64,000 nucleotides of DNA from Ignavibacterium sp037440165. Lineage in GTDB: Bacteria; Bacteroidota; Ignavibacteria; Ignavibacteriales; Ignavibacteriaceae. The position numbers were made by a program, and so were the translations under genes. The stretch lies in assembly GCF_037440165.1 (NCBI RefSeq), contig NZ_JBBIUQ010000016.1, positions 9,282 through 73,281 of the forward strand, read 5' to 3'. Position 1 is the first letter of the stretch, and each line of letters starts with the position of its first letter. The notes below the pieces were generated by a model, which did no database searches, was not told where the DNA came from, and worked only from the letters and a program-made list of their open reading frames with translations. This document shows positions 45,016 to 53,622 of the stretch, in pieces.

Positions 45016-47376
45016 ATGCAAAGTTCAAAGATTGATTTCTTAAGCAAATACAATGAGATATTAAATCTTGCTGTAAGTTCTTCTGCAGATTTTCCGAGCA
45101 AACTCTGTGAATTTTTAACAAGTGAATTCGAGTTAGATGCTGCTGTTATATTCAAAGTCAATAATTTCTCTGCATTTGAAACAATAGGAAAATCTCCTCA
45201 GGTAAAGAAATCAATCATCATTGGTTCAACTCACAGTTGTTCAACTTGCCAGATATTTAATGGTAAAACATTAGTTGATTCATTTAATCCGCAAAATGAT
45301 TGTTCGATTCATATTACTGATCATCTTATTAATGAAGGATGCATGATTTTAAATCTTGGTGATAATTCAAAAGCGTTACTCAAGATTGCTAAGAAAACAT
45401 CCTTCACAAAAAGTGAAATAGATAATATTCAGATAATTGCAGATAGCTTTAAAAATCTATTAAAGCTTTGGATTCAGGGACGAGGAAGTTTAAGTAATTC
45501 ACTCAGTTTAATTCTTTCATCTATCTCACAGGAATTGCGAACCCCAACAAACAGCATTATGGGTTTTGCGTCATTACTGAATGAAGAAAATCTTTCTCCT
45601 GCCCAAGCTGAGTATGTATCAACACTGAAGGACAACGCTTTTGAGCTTCTCTCAATCATTAATGATTTAATAGATTTAAGCAAGCTTGAAAGTGGAGCTG
45701 TTAAGACAACTATCAACAGTATAAGAATTCGTGATTTTATTACCGAACTTCTCTCAATATTTAAAGATAAAATTGACAGTTCCAAGATTGAGTTCATCAC
45801 TGAAATTGATGAAATTATTCCTGAAACTATAAAAGCAGATGGACAAAAACTGAGATATATTCTTTTATCTTTTCTTACTAACTCTTTGCGATTGACTGAA
45901 AAAGGAAAAATAACTTTATCTGTTACTGCATCTTCAAACAAAAAAATCTCTTTCAGAATTTCAGATACAAGCACAGGACTTCCTTCAAAGAAAGTTACTG
46001 AATTTTTCTATCCGTTTTCACTTACGGAATTGTATAATTCAAAAATTGGAAACATCACTGGTTTGAGTTTAGCGCTTAGCAAAAAGTATATAGAATTTTT
46101 AGGCGGTGATGTTATTATTAATAGTTCCATAGGAAAAGGAATAACATATAATTTTTCAGTTAATGCTGAACTTGCTTCTTCACTTGAAACCGGGTTTATT
46201 GCTATTCCAAAGCCAACAGATAAAAAGAACAAAGTGTTAGTTGTGGAAGATGATTATGCTACTTCAAAACTTTTGAGCAATTATCTTTCCAAATGGGGTT
46301 ACGAACCTGTGATAGTAAACTCAGCCAAACAAGCTATGAAGCTCATTGAACAGGAAAGTTTTCTCGCAGTTCTTATGGACATAGTTTTGCCTGATATGAA
46401 TGGATTTGAATTCATGAAAATGGTGAGAGAGCATCCGAATTCTAAACATACACCAGTAATAATTTGTTCTGTTGAAGCTGAACAGCAAAAAGCATTTATG
46501 ATGGGAGCAGTTGAGTATTTTGTAAAACCCATCAATTACAAATATCTTGTTGAAGTTTTAACGAGTTATAAACTTAAAAAAGATTCTAACATTTTAGTTG
46601 TTGACGATGATATTCCAACATTGAACTTAATTAAAGGTGCCGTTGAACAAGCTGGTTTTAATGCAATTGCAGAGCATCAATCGAGTAAAGTTGCAAATAT
46701 GATTGATAATCTGGATTTGGATCTTGCTATAATTGATCTGGATATGCCTGTTATGAATGGATTTGATTTGATAAAGCAAATTAAGTCCAAAAATCAGTTT
46801 GCAAAACTTCCAATAATCATTTACACGGGAAAAGATTCTTATCAGGATGATTTGAAAAAGATTGATGGATTATTCACAGAACTTCTGCATAAGAGCAGTA
46901 CTAATATTGAAAACCTTGCAGATACAGTTGCTGCTATGATAAACAGCTATGATGAACCCTCTGCACCAGAAACAATAAAGGATAAAACCGATTCAGTTAA
47001 AATTCTTCTCGTTGAGGACTATAAACATTCACAGATAATTGTAACTCGTTTATTAAAGAAAAATAATTTTGATTCAATAGTCGTTGTGGAAAACGGACTA
47101 CAGGCACTCGAAGCTGTTAAACAACAAAAATATGATTTGATTTTAATGGATATGCAAATGCCTGTTATGAATGGATTTGAAGCCACACAAAAAATAAGAG
47201 AACTCGATGATTACCGTGACACACCAATCATCGCATTAACAGCATTTGCAATGAAAGGCGATCGGGAAAAATGTCTCGAAGCCGGAGCGACTGATTATAT
47301 ACCTAAGCCAATTGACTCACAGGAATTTATAGATAAAGTTAAATACTATACTGAAAAGAATGTGCCCAAAGTTTAA
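45016..47376 (+). CDS. Hybrid histidine-kinase-like protein lacking the phospho-acceptor His; three receiver domains
   Basis: 786 residues. Residues 1-155 are GAF-like with four Cys (C75, C78, C96, C109). A DHp helix follows: SSISQELRTPTNSIMGF, where position 172 is Gln (CAG) instead of the conserved His. A HATPase domain (about 270-395) keeps an N-box-like LTNSLRLTEKG but its G1 box is DTSTGLPSK. Then three receiver domains (about 405-520, 525-640, 660-780) with Asp residues D455, D574 and D712 in the acceptor position (LMDIVLP, IIDLDMP, LMDMQMP). Normal autophosphorylation is unlikely at position 172; it may act as a phosphate sink or be fed by another kinase. No Shine-Dalgarno site seen before the ATG. 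Confidence 0.88.
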   Translation: MQSSKIDFLSKYNEILNLAVSSSADFPSKLCEFLTSEFELDAAVIFKVNNFSAFETIGKSPQVKKSIIIGSTHSCSTCQIFNGKTLVDSFNPQNDCSIHITDHLINEGCMILNLGDNSKALLKIAKKTSFTKSEIDNIQIIADSFKNLLKLWIQGRGSLSNSLSLILSSISQELRTPTNSIMGFASLLNEENLSPAQAEYVSTLKDNAFELLSIINDLIDLSKLESGAVKTTINSIRIRDFITELLSIFKDKIDSSKIEFITEIDEIIPETIKADGQKLRYILLSFLTNSLRLTEKGKITLSVTASSNKKISFRISDTSTGLPSKKVTEFFYPFSLTELYNSKIGNITGLSLALSKKYIEFLGGDVIINSSIGKGITYNFSVNAELASSLETGFIAIPKPTDKKNKVLVVEDDYATSKLLSNYLSKWGYEPVIVNSAKQAMKLIEQESFLAVLMDIVLPDMNGFEFMKMVREHPNSKHTPVIICSVEAEQQKAFMMGAVEYFVKPINYKYLVEVLTSYKLKKDSNILVVDDDIPTLNLIKGAVEQAGFNAIAEHQSSKVANMIDNLDLDLAIIDLDMPVMNGFDLIKQIKSKNQFAKLPIIIYTGKDSYQDDLKKIDGLFTELLHKSSTNIENLADTVAAMINSYDEPSAPETIKDKTDSVKILLVEDYKHSQIIVTRLLKKNNFDSIVVVENGLQALEAVKQQKYDLILMDMQMPVMNGFEATQKIRELDDYRDTPIIALTAFAMKGDREKCLEAGATDYIPKPIDSQEFIDKVKYYTEKNVPKV

Positions 47377-47420
47377 CTACTCATTTTTCTCCAAATTAAT
47401 TTTTCAGGAACTAGGTTATA

Positions 47421-48890
47421 ATGATTAATTCACAACCTCGTGTAAGATTTGCACCGAGTCCAACTGGTTATTTGCATGTTGGAGGTCTCCGCACAGCATT
47501 GTATAATTTTTTATTCGCCAGAAAAAATAATGGCAAATCTATTCTTCGAATAGAAGACACTGATCGTAACAGATATGTGGAAGGTGCAGTTGAAAATTTG
47601 ATAGCGGCTCTAAAATGGGCTGGTTTGGAATATGATGAAGGACCAGATATTGTTGGACCATTCGGCCCCTATATGCAATCGCAAAGATTAGATATTTATC
47701 AGAAGTATGCACAGGAATTAATCTCCAAAGGAAAAGCATATTACTGCTTTTGCACACCTGAAAGATTGGATGCATTGCGAGAGGAGCAGCAAAAATTAAA
47801 ACTGCCTCAGGCAAAATATGACAAGCATTGCCTGAATTTAACCCAACTACAAATTCAAGAGAACCTGAATAAAAATATTCCAAAAGTTATAAGACTTAAT
47901 GTTGAACCAAATCAGAAAATTGAATTTGATGATGTCATTCGTGAACATGTAGAATTTGACAGCAACAATGTTGATGATCAGGTTTTAATTAAAAGTGATG
48001 GATATCCAACATATCATCTTGCAAATGTTGTTGATGATCATCTGATGCAAATTACTCATGTTATTCGTGGAGAGGAATGGTTATCTTCAACACCAAAACA
48101 TGTTTTATTATATGATGCATTCGGTTGGGAAAGACCTGTATTCGCACATCTTCCACTATTATTAAATCCAGATAGAAGTAAACTTAGTAAACGACAAGGT
48201 GATGTTGCGGTTGAGGATTATCGTGATAAAGGATACTTAAAAGAAGCATTGATTAATTTTGTCGCATTGCTCGGTTGGAATGCAGGAGATGATAAAGAGT
48301 TTTATTACATCGATGAACTGATTGAAAAATTTTCACTCGAACGAGTGAATAAAGCCGGTGCTGTTTTCGATTTACAGAAATTGAATTGGTTAAACGCAGA
48401 ACATCTTCGTAAAAAATCTGACGATGAAATTTTAATTTTACTGAAAAAGGAAATAGAGAATTCCGAATTCAAAAATCATAACATTTCTGACGAAAAACTA
48501 CTTCAGATAATTCAAGTGATGAAGGAGCGAGTAACATTCGTAAAAGATTTTATCCACAGCTGCAATTATTTTTATGAGAGACCAATCGAATACGAACAAA
48601 AAGCCATTGAGAAGAATTGGAAAGAAGATACAGCTAATCATTTATTGAAGTTAAAAGAAGCATTTGAAAAGCTTGTCAATCCATCTAAAGAAGATTATGA
48701 GAATGCTCTCTCAAAAGTTGCTGAAGAACTTAACATAGGTAAAGGTAAATTAATTCATCCGCTAAGACTAGCTGTTTCAGGACAAAGTACGGGTCCGGGA
48801 ATGTTTGATTTATTATATATTCTTGGTAAAGATGAAGTCGTGCAAAGGATTTTAACAACAATTGAAAAGCTTAAAGTTACTAAAAATTAG
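47421..48890 (+). CDS. gltX: Glutamyl-tRNA synthetase
   Basis: 489 residues, class I synthetase. HIGH equivalent in PSPTGYLHVGG (19-22) and KLSKR at 254-258. The discriminating form (versus GlnRS) is supported by the separate glnS at 49788. Starts 44 bp after the kinase gene. Its end overlaps the convergent DUF3307 remnant by 11 bp. Confidence 0.97.
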   Translation: MINSQPRVRFAPSPTGYLHVGGLRTALYNFLFARKNNGKSILRIEDTDRNRYVEGAVENLIAALKWAGLEYDEGPDIVGPFGPYMQSQRLDIYQKYAQELISKGKAYYCFCTPERLDALREEQQKLKLPQAKYDKHCLNLTQLQIQENLNKNIPKVIRLNVEPNQKIEFDDVIREHVEFDSNNVDDQVLIKSDGYPTYHLANVVDDHLMQITHVIRGEEWLSSTPKHVLLYDAFGWERPVFAHLPLLLNPDRSKLSKRQGDVAVEDYRDKGYLKEALINFVALLGWNAGDDKEFYYIDELIEKFSLERVNKAGAVFDLQKLNWLNAEHLRKKSDDEILILLKKEIENSEFKNHNISDEKLLQIIQVMKERVTFVKDFIHSCNYFYERPIEYEQKAIEKNWKEDTANHLLKLKEAFEKLVNPSKEDYENALSKVAEELNIGKGKLIHPLRLAVSGQSTGPGMFDLLYILGKDEVVQRILTTIEKLKVTKN

Positions 48891-49651
48891 CTCTTAAAAT
48901 TTCTATTACCCTTTGGGATAAGTAGGAAAAAGAAATTCCTATCGAAAAGCTGAAAAGTGTTCCAATCAAAATATATTCAACAAATAATTTATCGTCCTCA
49001 TTTTTAATTTCTGAATATCGTAGTATTGATTTGGCAGTTATTAAAAATCCAATCAATGCAGGACATTAGAAAGAACTGAAATTTAAATTATTATTCTCTC
49101 TAAATATCCGATAAGCTTATCAGTTTGAGGAAGAGTTTTTCATTCTTGTATTCATTAGTTGTAACATTTATTTGCAATGGCTTAATCAAAAAACTTATTA
49201 AAAGCCCACTAACTTTTGTTAAAACAATTATTGATGTAATAAGTATTAATATCATATAAAAGTTGGTACCAAATATTCCCTCCCAATATATCCCATCACC
49301 CTCAGTGAGAAATTTTTTATAGTTCAATGAAATCAATAATAGAATCAATAAATGCAAGGACTGGTCTACAATAAATATCCAGATATTATCATTATTAATT
49401 TTTAGTTTAATTAAATCAATAATTATGTGGGAAACTACTACAATTAAAACAATCACATAGATGTGAAAGATACCTAGAATTAAATAGGTTAAAGAAGTAA
49501 TAAAAAATATATGTTTTAAGAATACTATCCAGCTACTCTTTTGTTTTACATCATTATCAGTTTGAAAAACGAAGTCTCCTAATAAATGAGCAGAAACCAA
49601 GACAATTAATATTTTAACTCCACGAAAATACTCAGGTGTATATTGAAACAA
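48880..49651 (-). pseudogene. DUF3307 membrane protein, frameshifted
   Basis: The N-terminal 183 residues (ORF at 49100-49651) match DUF3307 (KILIVLVSAHLLGDFVFQ and HIIIDLIK). The frame then fails near a run of A (GAAAAACTC): the next frame reads KTLPQTDKLIGYLERIII, and a third frame, after a stop, continues PALIGFLITAKSILRY and ends RVIEILRANF. Two frame changes and one stop are needed to rebuild the protein, so it is a decaying gene. Lies behind a truncated satD, both downstream of glnS on the minus strand. Confidence 0.75.
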
Positions 49652-49791
49652 AGCCGGGTGAATTTTTTGTATTTCAAAACTGCACTTTTTAACAATACTG
49701 AAGAGTTTTTTGTGTTGTGCAATTGTAAGTTTTGATGATTTGACAATGTCTGCAGTAATTACGGATAAAGTTTACTTTTTTGATTTTTCAT
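49652..49791 (-). pseudogene. SatD-like remnant fused to the DUF3307 frame
   Basis: Minus strand starts ATGA at 49791, overlapping the glnS stop. One frame gives MKNQKSKLY and, after a one-base shift, SVITADIVKSSKLTIAQHKK, which matches the N-terminus of SatD proteins (VITGDIVxS). After about 40 residues it runs into the DUF3307 frame, so the SatD middle and C-terminus appear to be deleted. SatD and DUF3307 are, from memory, frequent neighbours in Bacteroidota. Confidence 0.6.
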
Positions 49792-51485
49792 AATTTACCC
49801 GTTAAACTCTTTGCCCAAGTATCTTTTAATGTTACAGTTCTATTGAAGACTAATTTGTCTGTGGTAGTATATTTTGTATCAACACAAAAATAACCTTGCC
49901 TTTCAAACTGAAATTTATCTCTGACTTTCGCAGTTCGAACGAAAGGTTCCAGTTTCGCATTTGGAATAATTTCTAAGGAGTTTGGATTGATGAATTCTTT
50001 AAAGTCTTTTTCTTTATCAGCAGATGGGTCTTCAACGGTGAATAATCTGTCATATAACCGAACTTCACAATCAATTGCATGAATTGCACTAACCCAATGA
50101 ATTGTTCCTTTTACTTTCTTATTACTTTTGCCGCTACCGCTTTTTGTATCTGGATCATAAGAGCATTTCAATTCAACTACTTCTCCATTTTCGTTCATTA
50201 TAACTTCCTCACACCGAATTATATAAGCATAACGCAGTCTCACTTCTCCTCCAGGAATCAACCGGTGAAAACCTTTAGGTGGATTTTCCATAAAGTCATT
50301 TTGTTCAATATAAATTTCTCTTGCAAAGGGTACTTTTCTGATTCCCATTGATGGATCTTCGGGATTGTTAACAGCATCAAGTTCTTCAACTGCATCGTTA
50401 GGATAATTTATTATAGTAACTTTGAGAGGTTTCAATACACCCATTATTCGCTGAGCCTTCTTGTTTAAATCTTCACGAATAGCATATTCAAGTAATGCTA
50501 TATCAGTTAATGCATCTCTTTTTGCCACTCCTATTATCCCAGCGAAGTTCCAGATTGCTTCGCGAGTGTATCCTCTTCTCCTGTACCCAGAAATAGTTGG
50601 CATTCTCGGGTCATCCCAGCCATCGACAATTCCATTTTGAACAAGTTCTAATAATTTCCTTTTGCTCATTACAGTATAACTGAGATTTAATCGGGCAAAC
50701 TCAATTTGCTGTGGATGATATATTTCTAATTCATCAAGAAACCAATCGTAAAGAGGTCTGTGAATTTCAAACTCAAGTGTACAGATTGAATGAGTAATTC
50801 CTTCAATTGAATCTTCAAGCCCGTGTGCCCAATCGTAAGTTGGATAAATGCACCACTTATTTCCTGTGCGATGATGAGTTGCGTGAAGAATTCTATAAAT
50901 AACAGGATCACGCAACAGCATATTAGGTGAAGCCATATCAATTTTTGCTCTAAGAACTTTTTCACCTTCTTTAAATTCACCTTTACGCATTCGCTCGAAC
51001 AAATCAAGATTTTCTTCTACACTTCGATTTCTGTATGGACTTTCCTTCCCTGGCTCGTTAACAGTCCCTCTGTATTCTTTCATTAAGTCAGGATCCAAAT
51101 CATCAACATAAGCTTTTCCTTTTTTAATTAATTGAATAGCATAATCGTACATCTTGTCAAAATAATCTGATGCAAAAAATATTCTGTCTTCAAAGTCAGC
51201 CCCAAGCCATTTAACATCTTCGATAATTGAGTCAACATATTCCTGCTCTTCTTTGGTAGGATTAGTATCATCGAAACGAAGATTGAACTTACCATTAAAA
51301 TCTTTTGCAATTCCATAATTCAGGCAAATAGATTTTGCATGACCAATGTGTAGATAGCCATTCGGTTCAGGTGGAAATCTTGTATGAACTCTACCTCCCC
51401 ATTTGTTGGTTTTGATATCTTCTTCTATGATTTCATAAATAAAATTTTTAGGTTTTTCTTTTGAGTATAGTTGAGTTTGTGCCAT
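49788..51485 (-). CDS. glnS: Glutaminyl-tRNA synthetase
   Basis: Class I GlnRS, 565 residues from the ATG at 51485 (an upstream TTG at 51515 would add ten). PEPNGYLHIGHAKSI carries HIGH; VMSKRKLL is the KMSKS region. Active-site and anticodon-binding beta-barrel segments follow the bacterial GlnRS pattern. Not clustered with other tRNA genes; followed by a decayed satD/DUF3307 pair. Confidence 0.96.
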   Translation of the reverse strand: MAQTQLYSKEKPKNFIYEIIEEDIKTNKWGGRVHTRFPPEPNGYLHIGHAKSICLNYGIAKDFNGKFNLRFDDTNPTKEEQEYVDSIIEDVKWLGADFEDRIFFASDYFDKMYDYAIQLIKKGKAYVDDLDPDLMKEYRGTVNEPGKESPYRNRSVEENLDLFERMRKGEFKEGEKVLRAKIDMASPNMLLRDPVIYRILHATHHRTGNKWCIYPTYDWAHGLEDSIEGITHSICTLEFEIHRPLYDWFLDELEIYHPQQIEFARLNLSYTVMSKRKLLELVQNGIVDGWDDPRMPTISGYRRRGYTREAIWNFAGIIGVAKRDALTDIALLEYAIREDLNKKAQRIMGVLKPLKVTIINYPNDAVEELDAVNNPEDPSMGIRKVPFAREIYIEQNDFMENPPKGFHRLIPGGEVRLRYAYIIRCEEVIMNENGEVVELKCSYDPDTKSGSGKSNKKVKGTIHWVSAIHAIDCEVRLYDRLFTVEDPSADKEKDFKEFINPNSLEIIPNAKLEPFVRTAKVRDKFQFERQGYFCVDTKYTTTDKLVFNRTVTLKDTWAKSLTGKL

Positions 51486-51598
51486 AAATATTTCTATCCT
51501 TATTACGAGGCACAAAAATAAGGAATGCAGTTCTTATATTGAAGGAGTGCAGGCAGAAAATTGAAGGAGGAAGAGATAAGATTTTTGGAAACAGGAAC

Positions 51599-51808
51599 TT
51601 ATACTCTTCCAGTGAACTTATAAATGTTCATCAATTGAATAAGGTATTCTATTTTTTCTCTGTCAAAAAGATTTGGAATCTTCTTCACGCTTTTATAAAC
51701 ACGTTTAATTCCTGTTACTCTTCCAAATTGATCTATCAACTGATGGACAATATTCCCCTGCTCGTCAATTTCATATTGACCATCAAATCCAATGTAAGTT
51801 TTACTCAT
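51599..51808 (-). CDS. Small hypothetical protein
   Basis: 69 residues, mixed charge, with no recognisable domain (MSKTYIGFDGQYEIDEQGN at the start). ATG 51808 has a GAGGAAAT site 7 bases upstream. Together with the 61-residue gene upstream it forms a two-gene unit of short proteins (10 bp apart). No paralog in the window. Confidence 0.6.
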   Translation of the reverse strand: MSKTYIGFDGQYEIDEQGNIVHQLIDQFGRVTGIKRVYKSVKKIPNLFDREKIEYLIQLMNIYKFTGRV

Positions 51809-51818
51809 AATAATTTCC

Positions 51819-52004
51819 TCAGTTGAAAGTTAATTCATCTGGTTTGTCTGATGGTTCTATACAATCAATTTCAGGAATGTGAAACTCCTCCATTAAATCC
51901 TCAAGTTCTTCTTCTTCAAATTCCTGATATTCGTCCCAATCTTTGAGAATGAAAGTATCGAATTTTTCTTTCTCTATTTTCTTTTTCGTGTAATTTTTTT
52001 TCAT
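51819..52004 (-). CDS. Small hypothetical protein with basic N-terminus and acidic C-terminus
   Basis: 61 residues. The first ~15 are Lys-rich, the rest Glu/Asp-rich (EEEELEDLMEE). Strong GGAGGT site before the ATG at 52004. The charge pattern resembles small DNA- or partner-binding proteins but no family is recognised. Likely cotranscribed with the next 69-residue gene. Confidence 0.6.
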   Translation of the reverse strand: MKKNYTKKKIEKEKFDTFILKDWDEYQEFEEEELEDLMEEFHIPEIDCIEPSDKPDELTFN

Positions 52005-52263
52005 TTGACCTCCGTGCTTTCTTTATTTTTCACAATGTTAATGCCAATCGGTTTTTACAAAATAAGTTATTTAATCTTTGACAATTATTTCATTTTGAGA
52101 ATAAAATTTTTTTGAACCATTTAATGCTACTTCCGAAATAAATTGATAAAACAATCTGCATTTTTTATAATTGCAGTGCAGAAAATTCTGCTTAATGAAT
52201 TATCGAGTTCTTTAAGGACAAATTTAGAAAACTTAATTAAGCAAGTTTACAGAATTGGAAACC

Positions 52264-52279
52264 GGTAGGTAAGCCTACC
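52264..52279. repeat. Perfect 6-bp stem hairpin GGTAGG-TAAG-CCTACC upstream of the tRNA-Leu region
   Basis: The region 52005-52337 (about 330 bp) has no gene. It contains this hairpin, and just after it CCAGGCGG-TTGCGGCGCAGGTTC, which looks like part of a tRNA 3' half (T-arm-like GCAGGTTCAA) but does not give a complete tRNA. It also presumably carries the promoter for the 61-residue protein (not identified). Confidence 0.55.
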
Positions 52280-52337
52280 AGCCAGGCGGTTGCGGCGCAG
52301 GTTCAAGAATTCATTTAGTTCTATTAAATAAATAACT

Positions 52338-52391
52338 GCCGAAGTGGCGGAATTGGTAGACCTGTCTGCCGACAGGCAGGCGCGCTGGACT
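52338..52391 (+). pseudogene. Truncated tRNA-Leu 5' half with a palindromic insertion in the D-loop
   Basis: Bases 52338-52360 (GCCGAAGTGGCGGAATTGGT then AGA) match the tRNA-Leu start at 52426. Then an insertion CCTGTC-TGCC-GACAGG-CAGG (52361-52380) splits the D-loop region, after which GCGCTGGACTC matches again. The match ends at the anticodon position, followed by unrelated AT-rich sequence. Cannot form a functional tRNA. Confidence 0.8.
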
Positions 52392-52425
52392 CCAAATTGA
52401 TATTTTTGTTCTTTTAATTTTTATT

Positions 52426-52511
52426 GCCGAAGTGGCGGAATTGGTAGACGCGCTGGACTCAAAATCCAGTGGGGTTCACACCTCGTGCCGGTTCGAGTCC
52501 GGCCTTCGGTA
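52426..52511 (+). tRNA. tRNA-Leu (anticodon CAA)
   Basis: Acceptor GCCGAAG pairs with CTTCGGT (one G-U), D-arm GGCGGAATTGG, anticodon stem CTGGA-CTCAAAA-TCCAG with CAA at 34-36, a short variable arm GTGGGGTTCACACCTCGT typical of leucine type II, and T-arm CCGGTTCGAGTCCGG. CCA not encoded. Confidence 0.95.
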
Positions 52512-52523
52512 CAAAAAATATAT

Positions 52524-52560
52524 AGCCGAGTGTTAAATTATCACCCGGCTTTAATTTTAA
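52524..52560 (+). terminator. Probable terminator after tRNA-Leu
   Basis: AGCCG-AGTG ... CAC-CCGGCT (52524-52550) forms an imperfect stem (5 bp outer, 3 bp inner) followed by a T-rich TTTAATTTTAA. It separates the tRNA from the next gene. Confidence 0.5.
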
Positions 52561-52569
52561 TTATTCATT

Positions 52570-53184
52570 ATGAGCAAAAAAAATATTTACAAAATTTTAA
52601 TTATCTCATCCATCATTGGATTGGTTTATAATTTCCTCAATCCAAATGGAGTGCCTCTAATTCGAGAAGAGAGAAAACTGACTTTTGTAGAAGAAGAAAA
52701 TTTACTGCCAGTCGACTCTTCAACTTTTTCTATTGATTCAAATTCAATTACAAAAACTGATAATGATGTCTTAAACAAGGATGAAAAAAAAATAGATTCT
52801 ACATCTCAAAAGTCATCGAATGAGATACTAACAGTTAAAGAAAATTTTTCTAAACCGCTTGCAATTAAAATTGATAAAGCTTACCAATTATTTAAGCAAG
52901 GAGTAAAATTTATTGATGCAAGAATGCCTGAAGAATTCGCAGAAGGACATATTAAGAGAGCTATCAATATTCCATTTGATGGTGATGAAAGTTATCGAAA
53001 CGTTCTAAATTCTTTTAGTAAGGAAGAAATACTGGTAACATATTGCAGTGGAACTGATTGTGATTTAAGTATTTTACTTGGTGACGAGTTGTTTGAAAAA
53101 GGCTTCAAAAAAGTTTACATCTTCTTTGGTGGTTGGAATGACTGGGTGGAAAGAAATTATCCTATTTCGAAAGGGTCGGAATGA
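52570..53184 (+). CDS. Membrane-anchored rhodanese-domain protein
   Basis: 204 residues. N-terminal anchor (ILIISSIIGLVYNFLN), a low-complexity linker (Ser, Asp, Lys), then a rhodanese domain with the CH2A-type motif FIDARMPEEFAEGHIKRAIN and active-site Cys in VTYCSGTDCDLS (ends residue ~170). Sulfur transfer or redox signalling role. Overlaps the MauE/DoxX gene by 4 bp, so they are probably functionally linked. Follows tRNA-Leu. Confidence 0.85.
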   Translation: MSKKNIYKILIISSIIGLVYNFLNPNGVPLIREERKLTFVEEENLLPVDSSTFSIDSNSITKTDNDVLNKDEKKIDSTSQKSSNEILTVKENFSKPLAIKIDKAYQLFKQGVKFIDARMPEEFAEGHIKRAINIPFDGDESYRNVLNSFSKEEILVTYCSGTDCDLSILLGDELFEKGFKKVYIFFGGWNDWVERNYPISKGSE

Positions 53185-53615
53185 AAAAAATATTTTCAAA
53201 TGAATATTTTTTGTTAGTAGCCAGATTCATAATTGCGATTGTTTTTATCTATGCAGGTGCAGAAAAAATCTCAGATCCGAATTCATTTTCTCAGTCAATA
53301 TATAATTATAGAATTTTACCTGCAGAACTAATCAATATTTTTGCAATTATTCTGCCTTGGATTGAATTGATTGCAGGAATATTACTTTTATTCGGAATCT
53401 CTGTCAGAGAAAACTCAGCACTTATAGGAAGCTTACTTTTAATTTTTATTATTTTAATCGGAATCAGCATGATACGCGGACTTGATATTAATTGTGGTTG
53501 TTTTGGAAAAGGAACTCCACTTGGATGGAGAAAAATAGGTGAAAATACTTTTATGTTGATTATTACTTTGGCTTTAATGGCCTTCGGCTCAAAAAAATTT
53601 TCATTGAATGAATAA
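53181..53615 (+). CDS. DoxX/MauE-family membrane protein
   Basis: 144 residues, four transmembrane helices. N-terminal ARFIIAIVFIYAGAEKISDP and the Cys pair CGCFGK in the loop after TM3 are typical of MauE/DoxX-like redox-linked membrane proteins. Overlaps the rhodanese gene by 4 bp, suggesting a shared sulfur or thiol-redox job. Ends 7 bp before the convergent dnaE-like gene. Confidence 0.82.
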   Translation: MKKIFSNEYFLLVARFIIAIVFIYAGAEKISDPNSFSQSIYNYRILPAELINIFAIILPWIELIAGILLLFGISVRENSALIGSLLLIFIILIGISMIRGLDINCGCFGKGTPLGWRKIGENTFMLIITLALMAFGSKKFSLNE

Positions 53616-53622
53616 AATTATG

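Noticed and set aside
44928..45161. Minus-strand ORF at the start of the hybrid kinase gene
   Set aside because: It overlaps a gene with clear domains and has no recognisable product.
51539..51826. Plus-strand 95-codon ORF opposite the 69-residue gene
   Set aside because: No ribosome-binding site and antisense to a gene with a good one.
52005..52337. A complete tRNA in the T-arm-like piece at 52280-52310
   Set aside because: No matching acceptor or anticodon arm can be built, so only a fragment is reported.
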